The notes below the pieces were generated by a model. That model saw nothing but the letters and a program-made list of their open reading frames with translations. It did not search any database and had not been told where the DNA came from. Shown in pieces: positions 1 to 11,533 of a DNA stretch of 64,000 bases. Source of the DNA: Girardinichthys multiradiatus (lineage: Eukaryota > Chordata > Actinopteri > Cyprinodontiformes > Goodeidae); NCBI RefSeq assembly GCF_021462225.1, contig NC_061816.1, forward strand, positions 25,653,049-25,717,048. The letters are read 5' to 3'. The position numbers were made by a program, and so were the translations under genes. How positions within the stretch are numbered: the stretch's first letter is position 1; each line of letters opens with the position of its first letter.

Positions 1-998
1 GGAGGTTTACTACTTTTAAGGCTAAGCTTCAAACTTTCTTTTTTGATAAAGCTTATAGTTAGAGTGGCTTAGGTTAACCTGAGCGATCTCTGTAGTTATG
101 CTGCTATAGGCTTAGGCTGCTGGAGGACATAATGACCACATTCACTCTACGCTACATTCTCACACTACTCTCCAATTTTGCATTATTTGCTGTTTTTTTC
201 AACTTTTAACTTTATGTTCTCTCTCTTTTCTTTTCCTAGAAGCTACACCTGGCCTGACTCTGTGTCTACCTGTGACACCTTTCCGGAGTTGGGCATCGTC
301 CAAGCTTCTACTGGCAACAACTTAATGCTCACCCTCTACCGATGATCCACTTGGCCCTGTCTTTCAGTGTTTAACCCTTTCTCTCTTCTAGACATAGCAA
401 TTGACTGAGGTGTAACTGTAACTAATTATATGTGCTCTCTTTCAGACTTTCACCTTGAAAACTGGCTCAGAGTTTATCTGTTCATTCTTTCTAGATGAAA
501 CCCCTAAAGGAGCTACATCCATTAACATTTACTTTTCCTTCCCATAGAAAGTACTCCAGGATCAGTGCTTCTGTGTTCTTTATATGTCTCTGCTCTGTTC
601 TCTCAAACCCCCAGTCGGTCATGGCAGATGGCCGCTCAAACTGGTTCTGCCAGAGGTTTCTTCATGTTAAAGGGGGGTTTTTCCTCTCTACTGTCGCTAC
701 ATTCATGCTCAGTATGAGGGATTGCTGCAAAGTCCACACCAGTGACTGTCCACTGTCTACATGCTCATCCGGGAGGAGGGAATGCTGCAAGTCACTGACT
801 GGATGCAATCTGCTGGGTTTCCTTAGATAGAAAAACTTTTTATCCAATTTGAATAACTAACTAAATCTGACTGCACTGTTCAATGGTTAGGATTAATTGG
901 AATGTATGTACCTGACTTTTTGAAGTTCCTTGAGACGACATGTGTTGTGAATTGGCACTATATAAATAAACTGAATTCAATAAATTGAATTGAATTAG
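1..998 (+). mobile_element. 3' end of an L2-like LINE (family A, copy 1)
   Basis: The first 62 bases read as the end of a LINE ORF2 (frame from base 3, ending KLQTFFFDKAYS then TAG). The rest is a ~0.9 kb 3' UTR ending in GAATT-type repeats near 965-998, after the phrase 'gcactatataaataaactgaatt'-like text typical of teleost L2-type tails. The same 3' UTR recurs at about 10455-11215 (+), 18627-18930 (-), 37536-37948 (-) and 56040-58486 (+, with a Tc1 inside). The small open frames within it are not genes. Family assignment to the L2 group is from recognition of the C-terminus and tail. Confidence 0.75.
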
Positions 999-1079
999 TT
1001 TCAATATTATAAGCTAAGTAAAGACACAAACAGTTAAAATGGAGTTTAAACGAAAATTCAACATGGAAGACTCACCACC

Positions 1080-1775
1080 CCACCACGTTTAATCACTCCT
1101 CACTGGCTGCTCCAATCAACGGCAGGTCCGCACTCCTCCTCAGCCAATCATCTCCCAGGGCATCACTTTTTAAGACCCTCTGCATGGAAAACACCGCTCT
1201 TCTGCTGAGCTTCAATGAGCAGCTGCGACATGTCCGACTAGTTTCTGGCGACTTGGTGGTTCCTCGCACTGTTTTGTGACGAATTCCGCCCTCCTTCCTC
1301 CTTGTAGGAGCGTTCGACTGGCCTCCTGCCTTGATGGCCCCATTTCCCCTCGTCTCAGCTCCGGGCATGTGGACAGTGCCTTAAGAACTCCTCCAATCCT
1401 CCTACTATGCATCGCCAAGGTCGCCCTCCCTCGTCCATGGATTCTCTCCAGAGCTTCATATCTTATTTTACTCAGCTTCTCCGGGAGTTCGCCTCCAATT
1501 CTGCCACATCAGCATTTCCTCTTCTCCGCTCCGCCAACGTTCAAACCGTTCCTTGGCCCCTCCCACTGATATTCACCATCGCAACGCTCATCCTGGCTCG
1601 TCTCTAAGGGTGATATGTATCACTTCATTCTCTCTTCTCTACTGTTTCCTCATTCATATGCCCTTGTGTTTCCCACTCCTCTTTTACATTCAGGTAGATC
1701 ATGTACTCCCATGCATTCTAACATCTCACTCAGGCTCCGCTCCAAATCCTGCAGGGGCAACTCATTAATCTGGTT
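1080..1775 (+). repeat. Unnamed dispersed repeat F, copy 1
   Basis: This ~700 bp segment matches the reverse complement of 9661-10435 at what looks like 80-85% identity. Shared landmarks are the starts near 'ccaccacgtt', 'ctcctccaatcctcct', 'ttactcagcttctccgg' and 'catgcattctaacatctc'. Homology stops after 'taatctggttt' in both copies. It is pyrimidine-rich on this strand. Short open frames overlap it, but none is conserved in frame between the copies, so I do not call a gene. Family unknown. Confidence 0.7.
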
Positions 1776-2310
1776 TCTCTCATTTTACTATCTCCCGAGG
1801 TTGACCACCATATCACTTTCCCTGATGGCTTTAGTGCTGTGTTTAAATTATCTACTCCCCACCTTTCTAAGAATCCTCTTTGGTGAGCTTTCGGCCGCCT
1901 TTAAGCATTTCAGAGACGTCTTCTGCTCTGTTATCTGAGCATAGAAAAAGCACGATACCTATTCCTCTCTCATCATCAACCTACATTTCAAACATGGCTT
2001 CCAGATTTTCCTATCATATCACAAATCCTTCTCTGCCAAAGTTGCATCCACACTCGCTCAATCAGGACTTTGCCTATTGTTGGAATAATTGAATATAGAT
2101 TTATCTTATATTTTTTCCTTTTCTATTAACTTTACAATTTGATCTTTATAACCTTTCATGCTGTATGTGTGAGTAAGGATGTGATGAGTTTGTCAGCAGG
2201 CAAGGATCAAAGGTGGAGCTGAGAAGGAAGCAGTCACAGTTGAGGAGGTCATAAAGATGAAGGCTGATTGTGCTGAACAGAAGACACACTGATCTTAAGA
2301 TGGGGGAGAC
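1776..2310. other. Unassigned sequence between repeat F and an LTR
   Basis: AT-rich sequence with no coding frame or repeat match that I can see in this window. Confidence 0.5.
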
Positions 2311-2582
2311 TGTGGAAGTGTGTTGTTACAAGATAATGGTGTTTATGACCTGTTTACGATGCAGCTGTTTTTCCCATCCTTAGAGAGCGACATTCATTGT
2401 AACTAGGGACCCCCAAAGATAATAAAAAGAGAGGTACGGACAGATGGTTTTCATATTTAGGAGATTTGTAACTGAAAAGCACATCTCTGTCCGTTCTCCT
2501 CGCAGCGAGTAAAGTAACTAATTCTTTGTCTTTCTCTTCTTTTTGTGATGTTATAAGTATTTTAGGTTGTTTGAACCTGACA
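2311..2582 (+). mobile_element. 5' LTR of a decayed endogenous retrovirus (ERV-1)
   Basis: Candidate LTR beginning TGTGGAAG and ending CTGACA. It has an AATAAA-type signal near 2420 and lies directly 5' of a primer-binding-site-like sequence at 2588. A gag-like leader and pol relics follow in the same orientation. The left boundary is approximate because no second LTR is found in the window. Confidence 0.6.
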
Positions 2583-2587
2583 TTATT

Positions 2588-2609
2588 TGGTCCTTCGGAG
2601 CCGGATTCC
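2588..2609 (+). promoter_or_regulatory. Candidate primer binding site of ERV-1
   Basis: TGGTCCTTCGGAGCCGGA starts six bases after the LTR end. TGG is the expected complement of a tRNA CCA end. The closest match I recognise is tRNA-Tyr, with one extra base and a mismatch. The tRNA identity is inference. Confidence 0.5.
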
Positions 2610-2869
2610 AATTATGCCTGAGGATTCCAGCGGGTTGGTAGATTCCAGTAAAGACCGTAGGCACGGCTGTCTTCATCAGGGAGACTCACAGACCCTTTCC
2701 GGGACTGGATCTCGGACCGCCCGCTGGGGTCTGACGGCTGATGGAACTCTGAGAGAGAGGAGAAGACAAAGTGGTGAGTTGAGTTTGGATTAAAAAAGTA
2801 TGACGAATGACTGGGGGTCATTGCGTGAAATAAAACCCTGTGAATCCTAGGCCCTAACAGGTAAAAGTA

Positions 2870-2990
2870 GAACGGCGGAGTCCTGGAAAAGTATTAAGAA
2901 GTAATACTAAAAATTCCGTGTTTCAAGGACGGCGGAGTCCTGTTTAAGTATTTAAACAAAAATACTAAGAAAATTCCGCGTTTAAAAATG
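2870..2990 (+). repeat. Imperfect tandem duplication in ERV-1 leader
   Basis: Two ~70-bp units share 'cggcggagtcctg' (about 2873 and 2930), followed by 'aaaattccgtgttt' and 'aaaattccgcgttt'. The position between primer site and gag start is the retroviral leader, where packaging signals reside. A function here is not shown. Confidence 0.6.
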
Positions 2991-3231
2991 TGTGCATGTG
3001 AGAAATGAATGGAGGATTTAAACCACTAGGTTTTGCCTCATACCAAAGCAGTAGGATTGTAAGTGACTAACTTTTGTGGATGCAAAGGCAAGAATTCTCC
3101 ACTCGAAAGAGTTGAAGTGAGAATTACCACAAGAGAAGATTTTTCTGTCACCCTACTGAGTAGAATAATCCAGCATTTAGAATACCCTAGGTATTTATAT
3201 GCTGGACCAAATTAAAAAAAAAAAAAAAAAA

Positions 3232-4320
3232 ATGGGAAAAGGGGCAAGTAAAAATAAACAAAAAAATTAATTACAATGCAAAGATTGGAAATTTGTAGAA
3301 GCACAGGATCACATTTAAAATATTAAAATTAAAATATTTAGATAAATGGATAACCACATATCATTATGATGGTCATTTAAACTCTAAAAAATGTGTTAAT
3401 CTACAGGATGCAATAATTAAAAGTACATTAAAAGTACACGTGATTTAAGAAAAATGGACAAAGAAGGTTATGAGGATGTAGATTATTGGTTAAAAGTAAC
3501 TAAAAAGACAGGTGTGATGCAGGAGATAAGAATGGACATTTTTGTGGAATGCAGAAAAGGTCAGAGGGCTAAGAAGTAATTTTTGATGGACTTGCAAAAT
3601 AGAACAGTAGGACAAAAAAAAGGGAGTAAAAAGAGTAGGTGGAAAGTTTTTGTTTTGTACCACAGATCTGATGAGGTTTGACAGGATTGGATGGGCTAAA
3701 ATGAGTCCCTTTGGTGAATAAATCCATCCCCACCATGGCTGTACCTTGTGTATGTTTTATTTGTGTTTAGTTTTTATTGTTTGAGACGCCGGAGGCTGTT
3801 GATACAGCGTGTCACAGAGGTTCATGGCATGACACGTTTTTTCTCTGTGTAACCTTAGAAAATATTTTACTCTTTTAACAGCAGAACAAACAGAGTGAGG
3901 GGATTAATTGATAGGCTTACAGTTAGATACAGACGCAGAGCTGTCTACGCCAGAGTGAAACAAAAAGAGGAAGAGCATTTTGAAGAATATAGGATTAGAC
4001 TGACAAAAGTGTTTAAAATACATAGTGGTCTACAAGAAGATGAAAACGAGCAAGGAGCTTATTGACAGCAGTTAAAAAATGCACTACATGCTGGTTCCAG
4101 GGATGCAATTAATACCTGGGTAAGGAGACATTTTATAGGGTTCCCCACAGCAAATCTAGAAGAGTAATGAAGGATAAAAAACAGAAAAAGATAGCCAGTA
4201 CCGTTTTTCAGTATGACTAGGACAGAAAACAAGTGAAATTGTTCCTAGTACCTCAGACACTGATGAAAACAAAAAACCAAAAACACAGGGGCAGGATGTC
4301 CTCCTAAATTTCTAGGACCT
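3232..4320 (+). pseudogene. Retroviral gag relic (ERV-1)
   Basis: An ATG at 3232 directly after an A18 run opens MGKGASKNKQ, a Gly-2/Ser-6 myristoylation-type Gag start, but the frame stops within about 12 codons. Gag-like coding sense persists downstream in several frames. A lysine/arginine-rich stretch lies near 3900-3990, and a capsid-like helix region is near 4070-4165 (QLKNALHAGSRDAINTW). Multiple stops and frameshifts make it non-functional. Its place between the leader and a protease-like frame supports gag. The retroviral genus is uncertain, and epsilonretrovirus-like is a guess. Confidence 0.55.
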
Positions 4321-4324
4321 TCTC

Positions 4325-5152
4325 TCCCTAGATAGCATTAAACCTGAAGTTACCTTACTGTTGAATGGAAAATCAATTACTTTTCTTTGTGATACCAGAG
4401 CATGCAGGACCACCTGTAAAGAAACAATCCCAAATTCCAGACTTAGTGATCAGCAAATAACAGTAAGGTCAGCTAGTGGGAAATTGACACATGTCTGTGA
4501 GTCTGAACCAGTTTGGATAAGAGATCCCAATGGACAGTCATGTCAGCTATCTATTCTAAACAAACCACCCCTAGACATAGGGACAGCTTTATTAACAGAA
4601 GGATAAAAAATGTCATTACTCGACTACAAGATCAGATGACACCAGATGATCTACATATTACCATGTGGCATAAAAATACTCCTGGACCAGATAAAACTTA
4701 TGAAGAAGCATTAACTAAAGTAACCCCTACAAAAGTCATGGTAACTTATGTTTATGCAGATGGGAACAGTACGTCAGTTGCTGAAGTTGTTAGCGGAAGA
4801 CACTAGGAAGCTCTGCAAAATGTGGACACCTCCACACATATCTTTATTCAAGGATAAAGAACTCAAGTGGCAGGATATGGGAAGAATAGTGCAGAGGGGA
4901 AAAGATGCCACAGACTGGTTTCCAACAACAATGAATACAGAAATCAGTGCATCCACAAGATTAACTAGGAAGCCATTATTGTGGACAGTGACAGTGCAGG
5001 AAGGGATGTCCTGCATGTCAACTTTACTGTCACAACCACACTTAAGTATAGAAAGGTGCACCACTTTAAACTCAGCAACATTGTTACCCATGCCTGAAGA
5101 TGGAATTCAACATGATTGTCAAGAATTAGCAGGAAAAAGAAGCAAAAATTAG
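4325..5152 (+). pseudogene. Retroviral protease and pol relic (ERV-1)
   Basis: The frame at about 4330-4606 reads LLNGKSITFLCDTRACRTT, an aspartic-protease fold in which the expected D-T/S-G-A active site is D-T-R-A, followed by a flap-like segment. Further relics of pol run to 5152 in shifting frames, with a 134-codon open stretch from 4748 that contains WQDMGRIVQRGKDATDW. The damaged catalytic triplet and frame breaks show it is dead. Assigned from motif order (gag, then protease, then RNase H/integrase). Confidence 0.55.
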
Positions 5153-5604
5153 AAGTGATTTGCAGGATCAACCTCTGGTATAGGGCGAAATAGTTTATGT
5201 GGATGATTCCTCCAGAAAAGATGAGAGAGAGAAGACACAAACAGGATATGCAGTAGTGACAAAATATACACTGTTAAAAGAAATGCAACAACAAAGCCCA
5301 CCACAGGAGATAGAAATGTGGAAAAAACATGGAGCTGAATTAAAAGATGAAATCTATATTTGACCAGATAATAAACCTGTCCTACCAAAGAACCTATATA
5401 AATGGGCGGCAATATTGAGCCATCGTGTTTCACCTGTCTCAACAGGGAGGAAGGGTAGGACAGATATATAAATATTATATAACATATGGATTTAATTCTT
5501 ATTCAAAAAATTTTTGTAGAACATGTTTAACATGTGCACAACATAATCCACAAGGGAATCTAAGACCACGAAGGGAACAATTTCCAAAACCAATATACCC
5601 TTTC
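5153..5604 (+). pseudogene. Retroviral RNase H and integrase N-terminal relic (ERV-1)
   Basis: The stretch around 5190-5270 encodes VYVDDSSRKDE and GYAVVT, resembling the first RNase H acidic strand. About 5380-5590 encodes an integrase zinc-binding-like region ending FCRTCLTCAQHNPQG, with the CxxC pair. Stops interrupt it. The relic ends abruptly at 5604, where a gypsy LTR begins. The remainder of integrase and env are not found downstream. Confidence 0.55.
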
Positions 5605-6193
5605 TGTCAGGATCTGGAGTCATCTGCTGCCTGCTGCTAACACCTTTCCAACACTTGGTGCCGCCAGTAGGAGAGTCCTGAGGCGACAGGTGTCTATTCA
5701 TCAGCTGGGAAGCATAAAGAGGATGGTTGCCAACACTTCATTGCCTGAGTGTTTTGCCTCCGTGGTAATCTTCTGGCCAGCTCTGAAAACTTTGCAAGAA
5801 TTGCTGTGAAGGATTTTTGAAGTATTTCTCTGTGTGAATTCTAACTTCCCCTGTTACCTGTTCCAGGTGCGATTTCTGCCTGACCTGTCCCAGTCCTCCG
5901 TTGTGGTACTGGCTACGTCCTGGAATTGGACTGAACCTGGCAAGCGGGGCTTTTTTCTTGACACTTATCCTCTCCCTGGCGGTTTCCCCGGATTCTCCAG
6001 TAAGAGAATGTTTCAGTTAGGTCATATTCTGAGGTTCAGCCACTAATCATTTCTCTTTGTGTTTTTTTCAGTGACGGGAGATTAGATTCACTGCTTCTGT
6101 TGTGCTTTACCATGTTTGCAATAAGCTTCTTTATTTAACAAGTTCTCTGAGTGTCTCTGGATGTGGGTTAAGTCGGCTGTAAAAATCATGACA
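5605..6193 (+). mobile_element. 5' LTR of a Sushi-like Ty3/gypsy element
   Basis: A 589-bp segment with inverted ends TGTCA...TGACA. It abuts the ERV-1 integrase relic on the left and is followed on the right, in the same orientation, by a gypsy gag frame that starts at 6188, overlapping the LTR end. No second LTR is seen because the element is truncated at 8336. Boundaries come from the inverted ends and neighbours. Confidence 0.65.
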
Positions 6194-7170
6194 GAACACT
6201 CAGGCCAGCCTAACCCAGTGGAGACCATTCAGAGAACTTTCGCTGAACATAATCAGCAGATTCACGCGCACGGTTCCACTCTCCAAACCCTCATAGACCT
6301 GCAGCTGCAAACAAACCAGCAGCTAGAGCATTTGGCATCGTTGTTTTGAGGTGCTTGTAGTCCCGAGTCCGCCGCACCCATTGGGGGCACTGCGGAGCCC
6401 CTGGAGGCCCAACATCAGCCACCTTTCCGAGATGTTACTTCTCCTCTCCCTGAGAAGTTCTCCGGAGATGTGGCCGGATGCCGCGGAATTTTACTCCAGT
6501 GTAAATTGGTGTTTAACCGGTCACCCCGAGCGTTTTCTCACGATGAGGGTAAGATCTCATATGTCTTGGGCTTGATAACCGGGAGAGAGCTCCGGTGGGC
6601 GGAGGCACGATTTTCCAACTGCACTAGTTTCAGTGTGTCTTATGAGGTTTTCATTAGGGAGTTTAAACAGACTTTTGATGTAGCTTCAGATCAATCCTGT
6701 ACTGCCCGCAGGTTGTGGGCGCTAAAACAGCGGAATTGTTCTTTAGCTGATTTTTCTATTGATTTCCGTATATTGGCTGCGTCCTCAGGCTGGAACGCAA
6801 GCGCGTTAAAGGCGGCGTTTTTCCAGTCTCTGGACGAGCCCATTAAGGACGAGTTAGTCCTCTTAGATGAACCAGAAGGGTTCGATAAGTACATTGATTT
6901 GGCTGTCCGTATTGATTCTCGCCTACGGGAGAGGAGGAGGGATCGCTCCGAGAGGGCAGTGGGGCGGTTTCCCCGTTTCCCTCATCCCCGTTACCAGTGT
7001 CGTTAGAACCTCAAGTCAGCCACCCCGAGACCGAGCCCATGCAGGTAGGGAGAGCCAGTCTCTCGCCTGGAGAGCAACGACGACGCCGGGAGGCTAACCA
7101 ATGGTTTTATTGTGGTGCCATATGTCCGGCCATTTCATTTTCGCTTGTCCTGTCCGGCCAAAAGGAGGGT
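6188..7170 (+). pseudogene. Ty3/gypsy (Sushi-like) gag relic
   Basis: The gag begins MTEHSGQPNPVETIQRTF at 6188 with a coiled-coil-like Gln-rich segment. It breaks by frameshift near 6349 and continues in another frame at about 6430-7006. That part is a capsid-like region with the LTGxxxxWA-type segment seen as ITGRELRWAEARF, ending in an Arg-rich tail. A zinc-knuckle-like stretch at 7110-7160 is split across two frames (FYCG in one, GHF...CP in another). Frameshifts and stops make it non-functional. The family call rests on resemblance to vertebrate Sushi-type gag. Confidence 0.7.
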
Positions 7171-7189
7171 CCGTCGGCTGTGATGGGGC

Positions 7190-7790
7190 AACCGACAAAC
7201 CAATCCTCCAGTAGTAAAACCCCTCGATTCACGTTACCGGCTACCTTATTTTTGAACCATCACGCTGAGGTTTTATCTGCCCTAGTTGACTCTGGCTGTG
7301 ATTTGAACTTGATTGACTATGATTTTGTTTCCAAGAAACAAATTGCCACAGAGAAGTTGGCCCAGCCCCGTCGGGTTGTAGCTTTGGATGGGTTATCATT
7401 ACATGAGATCACCCATCAGACACAGCCACTTGAGCTTATTTTGTCCGGTAATCACCGAGAACAGGTGTCTTTTTATGTTTTTCCCATTGCTCAGAGTACG
7501 TTAGTACACGGTTTCCCCTGGCTCCAGCGTCATAACCCCCATATTAATTGGGTGGATTTGCGGGTGGAGGCTTGGTCTGAGGGTTGTCTCAGTTCATGTT
7601 TGCAGTCAGCCGTCTGCCCTACAACCCCTGGTGAGGAAGGTGAAGAGGAGGAACTCACAGATTTCACCAGGGTCCCCTCCGAGTATCACGACCTCAAAAT
7701 GGCTTTTAGCAAATCTCGGGCTCTGTCTCTGCCGCCTCATCGACCATACGACTGCGCCATTAACCTCCAGTCGGCTCTATAGCATCTCTG
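7190..7790 (+). pseudogene. Ty3/gypsy aspartic protease and RT leader relic
   Basis: An open frame encodes ALVDSGCDLNLID at about 7279-7317, an aspartic protease with the D-S-G triplet. It runs into the RT leader ([26 protein letters not shown]). The frame breaks near 7780, and the reverse transcriptase continues in a different frame. Frame continuity from about 6997 is fortuitous upstream of the protease. The protease motif itself is undamaged, but the polyprotein cannot be made. Confidence 0.75.
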
Positions 7791-8336
7791 GGCCGGAGAG
7801 AAGGGTAATGGAGAAATGTATTGCGGAGTCTTTAGCTGCTGGAATTATCCGTCTTTCTTCATCTCCTTTAGGAGATGGTTTCTTTTTTGTGGGGAAAAAG
7901 GACGGAAGTTTATGCCCCTGTATAGATTACAGGGGTTTGAACGCAATTACAGTAAAGAATAAATATCCTCTTCCTTTGTTAGCTTCTGCGTTTGAGCCTA
8001 TACATGGCGCTGTTGTTTTCTCAAAGCTGGACCTCAGAAATGCCTACCACTTAGTCAGAATCCGCCAGGGAGATGAGTGGAAGACGGCATTCAAGACTCC
8101 CCTGGGACATTTTGAATATCTAGTTATGCCTTTCGGCTTAATGCCCCAGCAGTTTTTCAGGCACTCGTCAACGACGTGTTGAGAGATTTTTAAAATATTT
8201 TTGTATTTGTATACCTGGACGACATTTTGATTTTTTCCAGAAGTCTCGAGGAACACCGCCACCATGTTAGACAGGTCCTACAGCGCCTCCTCGAGAACAC
8301 ACTGTATGTTAAAGTGGAGAAGTGCAACTTCCATTA
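7780..8336 (+). pseudogene. Ty3/gypsy reverse transcriptase, truncated after YLDD
   Basis: After the frameshift the RT reads RLYSISGPE, then [43 protein letters not shown] and [25 protein letters not shown], up to EYLVMPFGL. These are RT blocks 1-4. A second frameshift at about 8150 precedes [10 protein letters not shown] (about 8205-8240), the catalytic YxDD. Homology ends at about 8336 in 'EKCNFH'. RNase H, integrase and 3' LTR are missing. The motif series is diagnostic of vertebrate gypsy (chromovirus/Sushi group). Confidence 0.8.
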
Positions 8337-9420
8337 GTGGTGGTGGTCGGCCTCATCCAATCCTTTCCTCTAGCTAGATCAATTATTAATCTTTCTTCTC
8401 TATTCCTGGTTCTCATATCTCACTTTTTTAATTTGCATATTTTATTCTCCTATTTCAATTAATTTACCATGTTTTTAGACAGTTTATTTTCAGTTTTGTC
8501 TCTTTCAGATGCACCTGGATCTTCATCACTGGCAGGCATATCCAACCAAGCCTTGTCATGCTCCTCATTCAGCCTTTTCAGGCCATCAGTCTACGCTATT
8601 GGGAAGCGTATCGAAATATGCCTTGGCAGGCATAGCAATCCTGCCTCTTTGGGCTCATCACTATCTACGCCATTGGCAGGCGTTTCATTCAGCCGTCAAG
8701 CTCTCACACGCCATTGGCAGGCGTTTACAAACATGACTTCGCAGGTATCTCAATCCTATGCCTTGTCAGGCATTCATCTAGCCAGCTTGATGCCTGTCAG
8801 TTGCAGCCAATCTTCACCAGACCTGGCATCGGCTATCCACGCATCTTCAGTCATAACTCAGTCATAAGCCCATTCGAGACTAATCCATTAAAAAAATGTT
8901 TTGGTCCGGGTTTTTACTCCCCGCTCATCTCAAATCATCCATAACTAATCTCCTTCAATTCACCCTCAGCCTGGCCTCGGCCCTTTTGGGGGAAGACGTA
9001 CCTAATCATAATCCTAAGATGTTTATTCAAATCTACTTCATCCTCGGTGTTTACATCTTCCTCAGGGGTCCGAGTGCCAAAGAAATAATCTTTCATTAAT
9101 AAATTCTTTAACCGTCTTCTTGTTGTTTCTCCGTTATGTGTCTTTCCAAGTTGAAATATTATGTGTTGTATTTTATTTTATTTAATGGTACAGGGAAAAT
9201 ATAAAATCGATGGTTACAAGTTTAATAAATATACATGGTAAAACGGGAAAAGCACTCAAGGGAAAGATTGTCAACGATAAAAGGGGGTTGTAATAATTAA
9301 AGGAAATTAATTCATTTATGGTAAATAATAAGGCAAAAAAAGGTTAAAAGCAACATATTGTTAGAGTTACTAAAGGTATTTCCATTCTGTACATTTTTTA
9401 GCTCGTATGATGTGTTCACA
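8337..9420. repeat. Unassigned segment with recurring CAGGC motif
   Basis: Between about 8515 and 8820 a short motif of the form gcc(a/t)ttggCAGGC(a/g)t recurs imperfectly eight or more times at irregular spacing (for example near 8530, 8590, 8620, 8670, 8710 and 8770). The open frames over it are by-products of the repeat. 8900-9420 is AT-rich with no match that I can identify. The left edge is the abrupt end of the gypsy RT. Identity unknown. Confidence 0.5.
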
Positions 9421-9660
9421 TGCAAGGCTCTGTCAACAAAAGGATTGTAAACCATCCGTTTGAGAGACCATCTTTTCGACCGGGACTAGAGACCTAGAGA
9501 CCGTAAAAACTGAAACGAGTCAGCCGAGAGAACCATTTGCCGTAAAAGAAGGAGATATCATTCCAGTTCGTAAGGAGACTGAAGTGGAAAGCCAGCAGGT
9601 TGAGTTTGGCCGGGCAGGAGTGCTGGAAGAAGGGAAGAGAAGAACAAAGAGCAAAGAAAA

Positions 9661-10435
9661 ACCAGATTAATGAGCTGCCCCTTCAGGATTTGGAGCAGAG
9701 CCTGAGTGAGATGTTAGAATGCATGGGAGTACATGATCTACCTGAATGTAAAAGAGGAGTGGGAAACACAGCGTGCTTGAAGGGCATATGAATGAGGAAA
9801 CAGTAGAGAAGACAGAATGAAGTGATACATCTCACCTTTACAGCCAGGACGAGCATTGCGATGGTGAATGTCAGTGGGAGGGGCCACGGAGCGGGTTGAA
9901 TGTCGGCAGAGCCGAGAAGAGGAAGTACTGACATGGCAGAATTGGAGGTGAACTTCCGGAGAAGCTGAGTAAGAGATGATATGGTGCGCTGGAGAAAATT
10001 CATGGACGAGATGAACGAAGCAAGGAAGATTGTGGGATGGCCGGAGTAGAAGAAGACGTCAAAGCCTGGGGTGTGGGAGGAAGATTGGAGAAAACCGCTG
10101 CAGAAGCCGGGCCCGGTTGTTGCGGCGGCGGGAGCCGGGGTGGAGGCAGGGCGACCTCGGTGACGGTTAGCAGGAGGATTGGAGGAGTTGTTAAGTCCCT
10201 TTCCACTTGCCCAGAGCTGAGCCGGGGGAAAAGGGGCTCCATCACGAAACAGTGCGAGGAACCAGCCAAGTCACCAGTCGTATTCGGACATGACCCGGCT
10301 GATCATCAAAGCTCAGCTGAAGAGCAGGAGATTCTGCATATTAAGGTCTTTTAAGCAAGACCTTGGGGGATGATTGCTTGAAGAGGAATGCGGGCAAGAA
10401 GCTGATTGGTTGGAGCAGAGAACGTAGTGGAATAG
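9661..10435 (-). repeat. Unnamed dispersed repeat F, copy 2 (inverted)
   Basis: Reverse-complement relative of 1080-1775. This copy carries an extra GC-rich insertion of about 100 bp around 10040-10150 ('ttgcggcggcgggagccgg'). Homology ends at about 9661, beyond which the flanks differ. With copy 1 it brackets the 8 kb that hold ERV-1 and the gypsy element, in opposite orientation. No conserved reading frame found. Confidence 0.7.
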
Positions 10436-10454
10436 TTAGACGGAGCCGGAAGTA

Positions 10455-11215
10455 GAGGTGAGTCTCATTTCAGCTTTTAACTTTGTTCTTTCCCATTTCT
10501 CTTCCTAGAAGCTACACCTGGCCTGATTCTGCATCTACCTGTGATACCTTCCTGGAGGGGGGCATCGTCCAATCTTCTGCTGCCAACAACTTAATGCTCA
10601 CCCTCTACCAATGATACACTTGACCCTGTCTTTCAGTGTTTAACCCCATTTTTCTCCTAGACATAGCTACTGACTGAGGTTTTACTGTGACTAATTATAT
10701 GTGCTCTCTCTCATACTCTAAACTTGAAAACTGATTCAGAGTTTATCTGTTTTTTCTTCCTAGATGAAACCACTAAAGGAACTGCATCTTTTAACATTTA
10801 GTTTTCCTTCCCATAGAAAGTACTCCTGGATCAGTGCTTCTGTGTTCTGTCTCTGCGTTCTCTCAAACCCCCAGTTGGTCGTGGCAGATGGCCGCTCAAA
10901 CTGAGCCTGGTTCTGCTGGAGGTTTCTTCCTGTTAAAGGGGAGTTTTTCCTCTCCTCTGTCACTACATGCATGCTCAGTATGAGGGATTGCTGCAAAGTT
11001 AACGCCAGTGACTGTCCACTGTCACTACATGCTCATCCAGGAGGAGTGATTGCTACACGTCACTGATTCGATGCAATCTGCTGGGTTTCCTTAGATAGAA
11101 AGTCTTTTTAGCCAATTTGAATAAATAACTGAATCTGACTGCTTGATAGTTAGGATTAATTGGAATGTATGTACCTGACTTGAAATCTATATGATTCGAT
11201 TGAATTGACTTAGCT
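10455..11215 (+). mobile_element. LINE 3' UTR fragment (family A, copy 2)
   Basis: Starts within the 3' UTR at 'tttcagcttttaactttg' and follows copy 1 (bases 210-960) to a diverged GATTGAATTGA tail. It retains the segment 'actaattatatgtgctctc' near 10690. That segment is the uninterrupted equivalent of the Tc1 insertion site at 56484. Confidence 0.75.
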
Positions 11216-11533
11216 TATTTTAAAATGACCCACCTTTCACACAATGCAACAATTATTTTTACATGTGCCTTCCTCCAACCCTGTTGGATGGAATAAGGGT
11301 GAGTCAGGTTTAGCCTAAACCGACTCAGTTATGGTTGAGTTGCAAACACACCCTCCGTTTCTGCTACCTGTGCGACCCCTTCTCTTTTCCAATGGTTATA
11401 ATCAGTCTGACAGAGAGAGGTACCCCCAATCCTTGTGGTTTTTGGTATAACAATTGCCACCAGTGGGCTCTACATGGACAAACTTTATCAGTTTACTATT
11501 TTAGCCCTACTATTGTAGCCCTACACATAGCCC

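Noticed and set aside
8515..8820. Regularly repeated motif as a CRISPR array
   Set aside because: Repeats are short, imperfect and unevenly spaced, in a clearly eukaryotic transposon-rich context.
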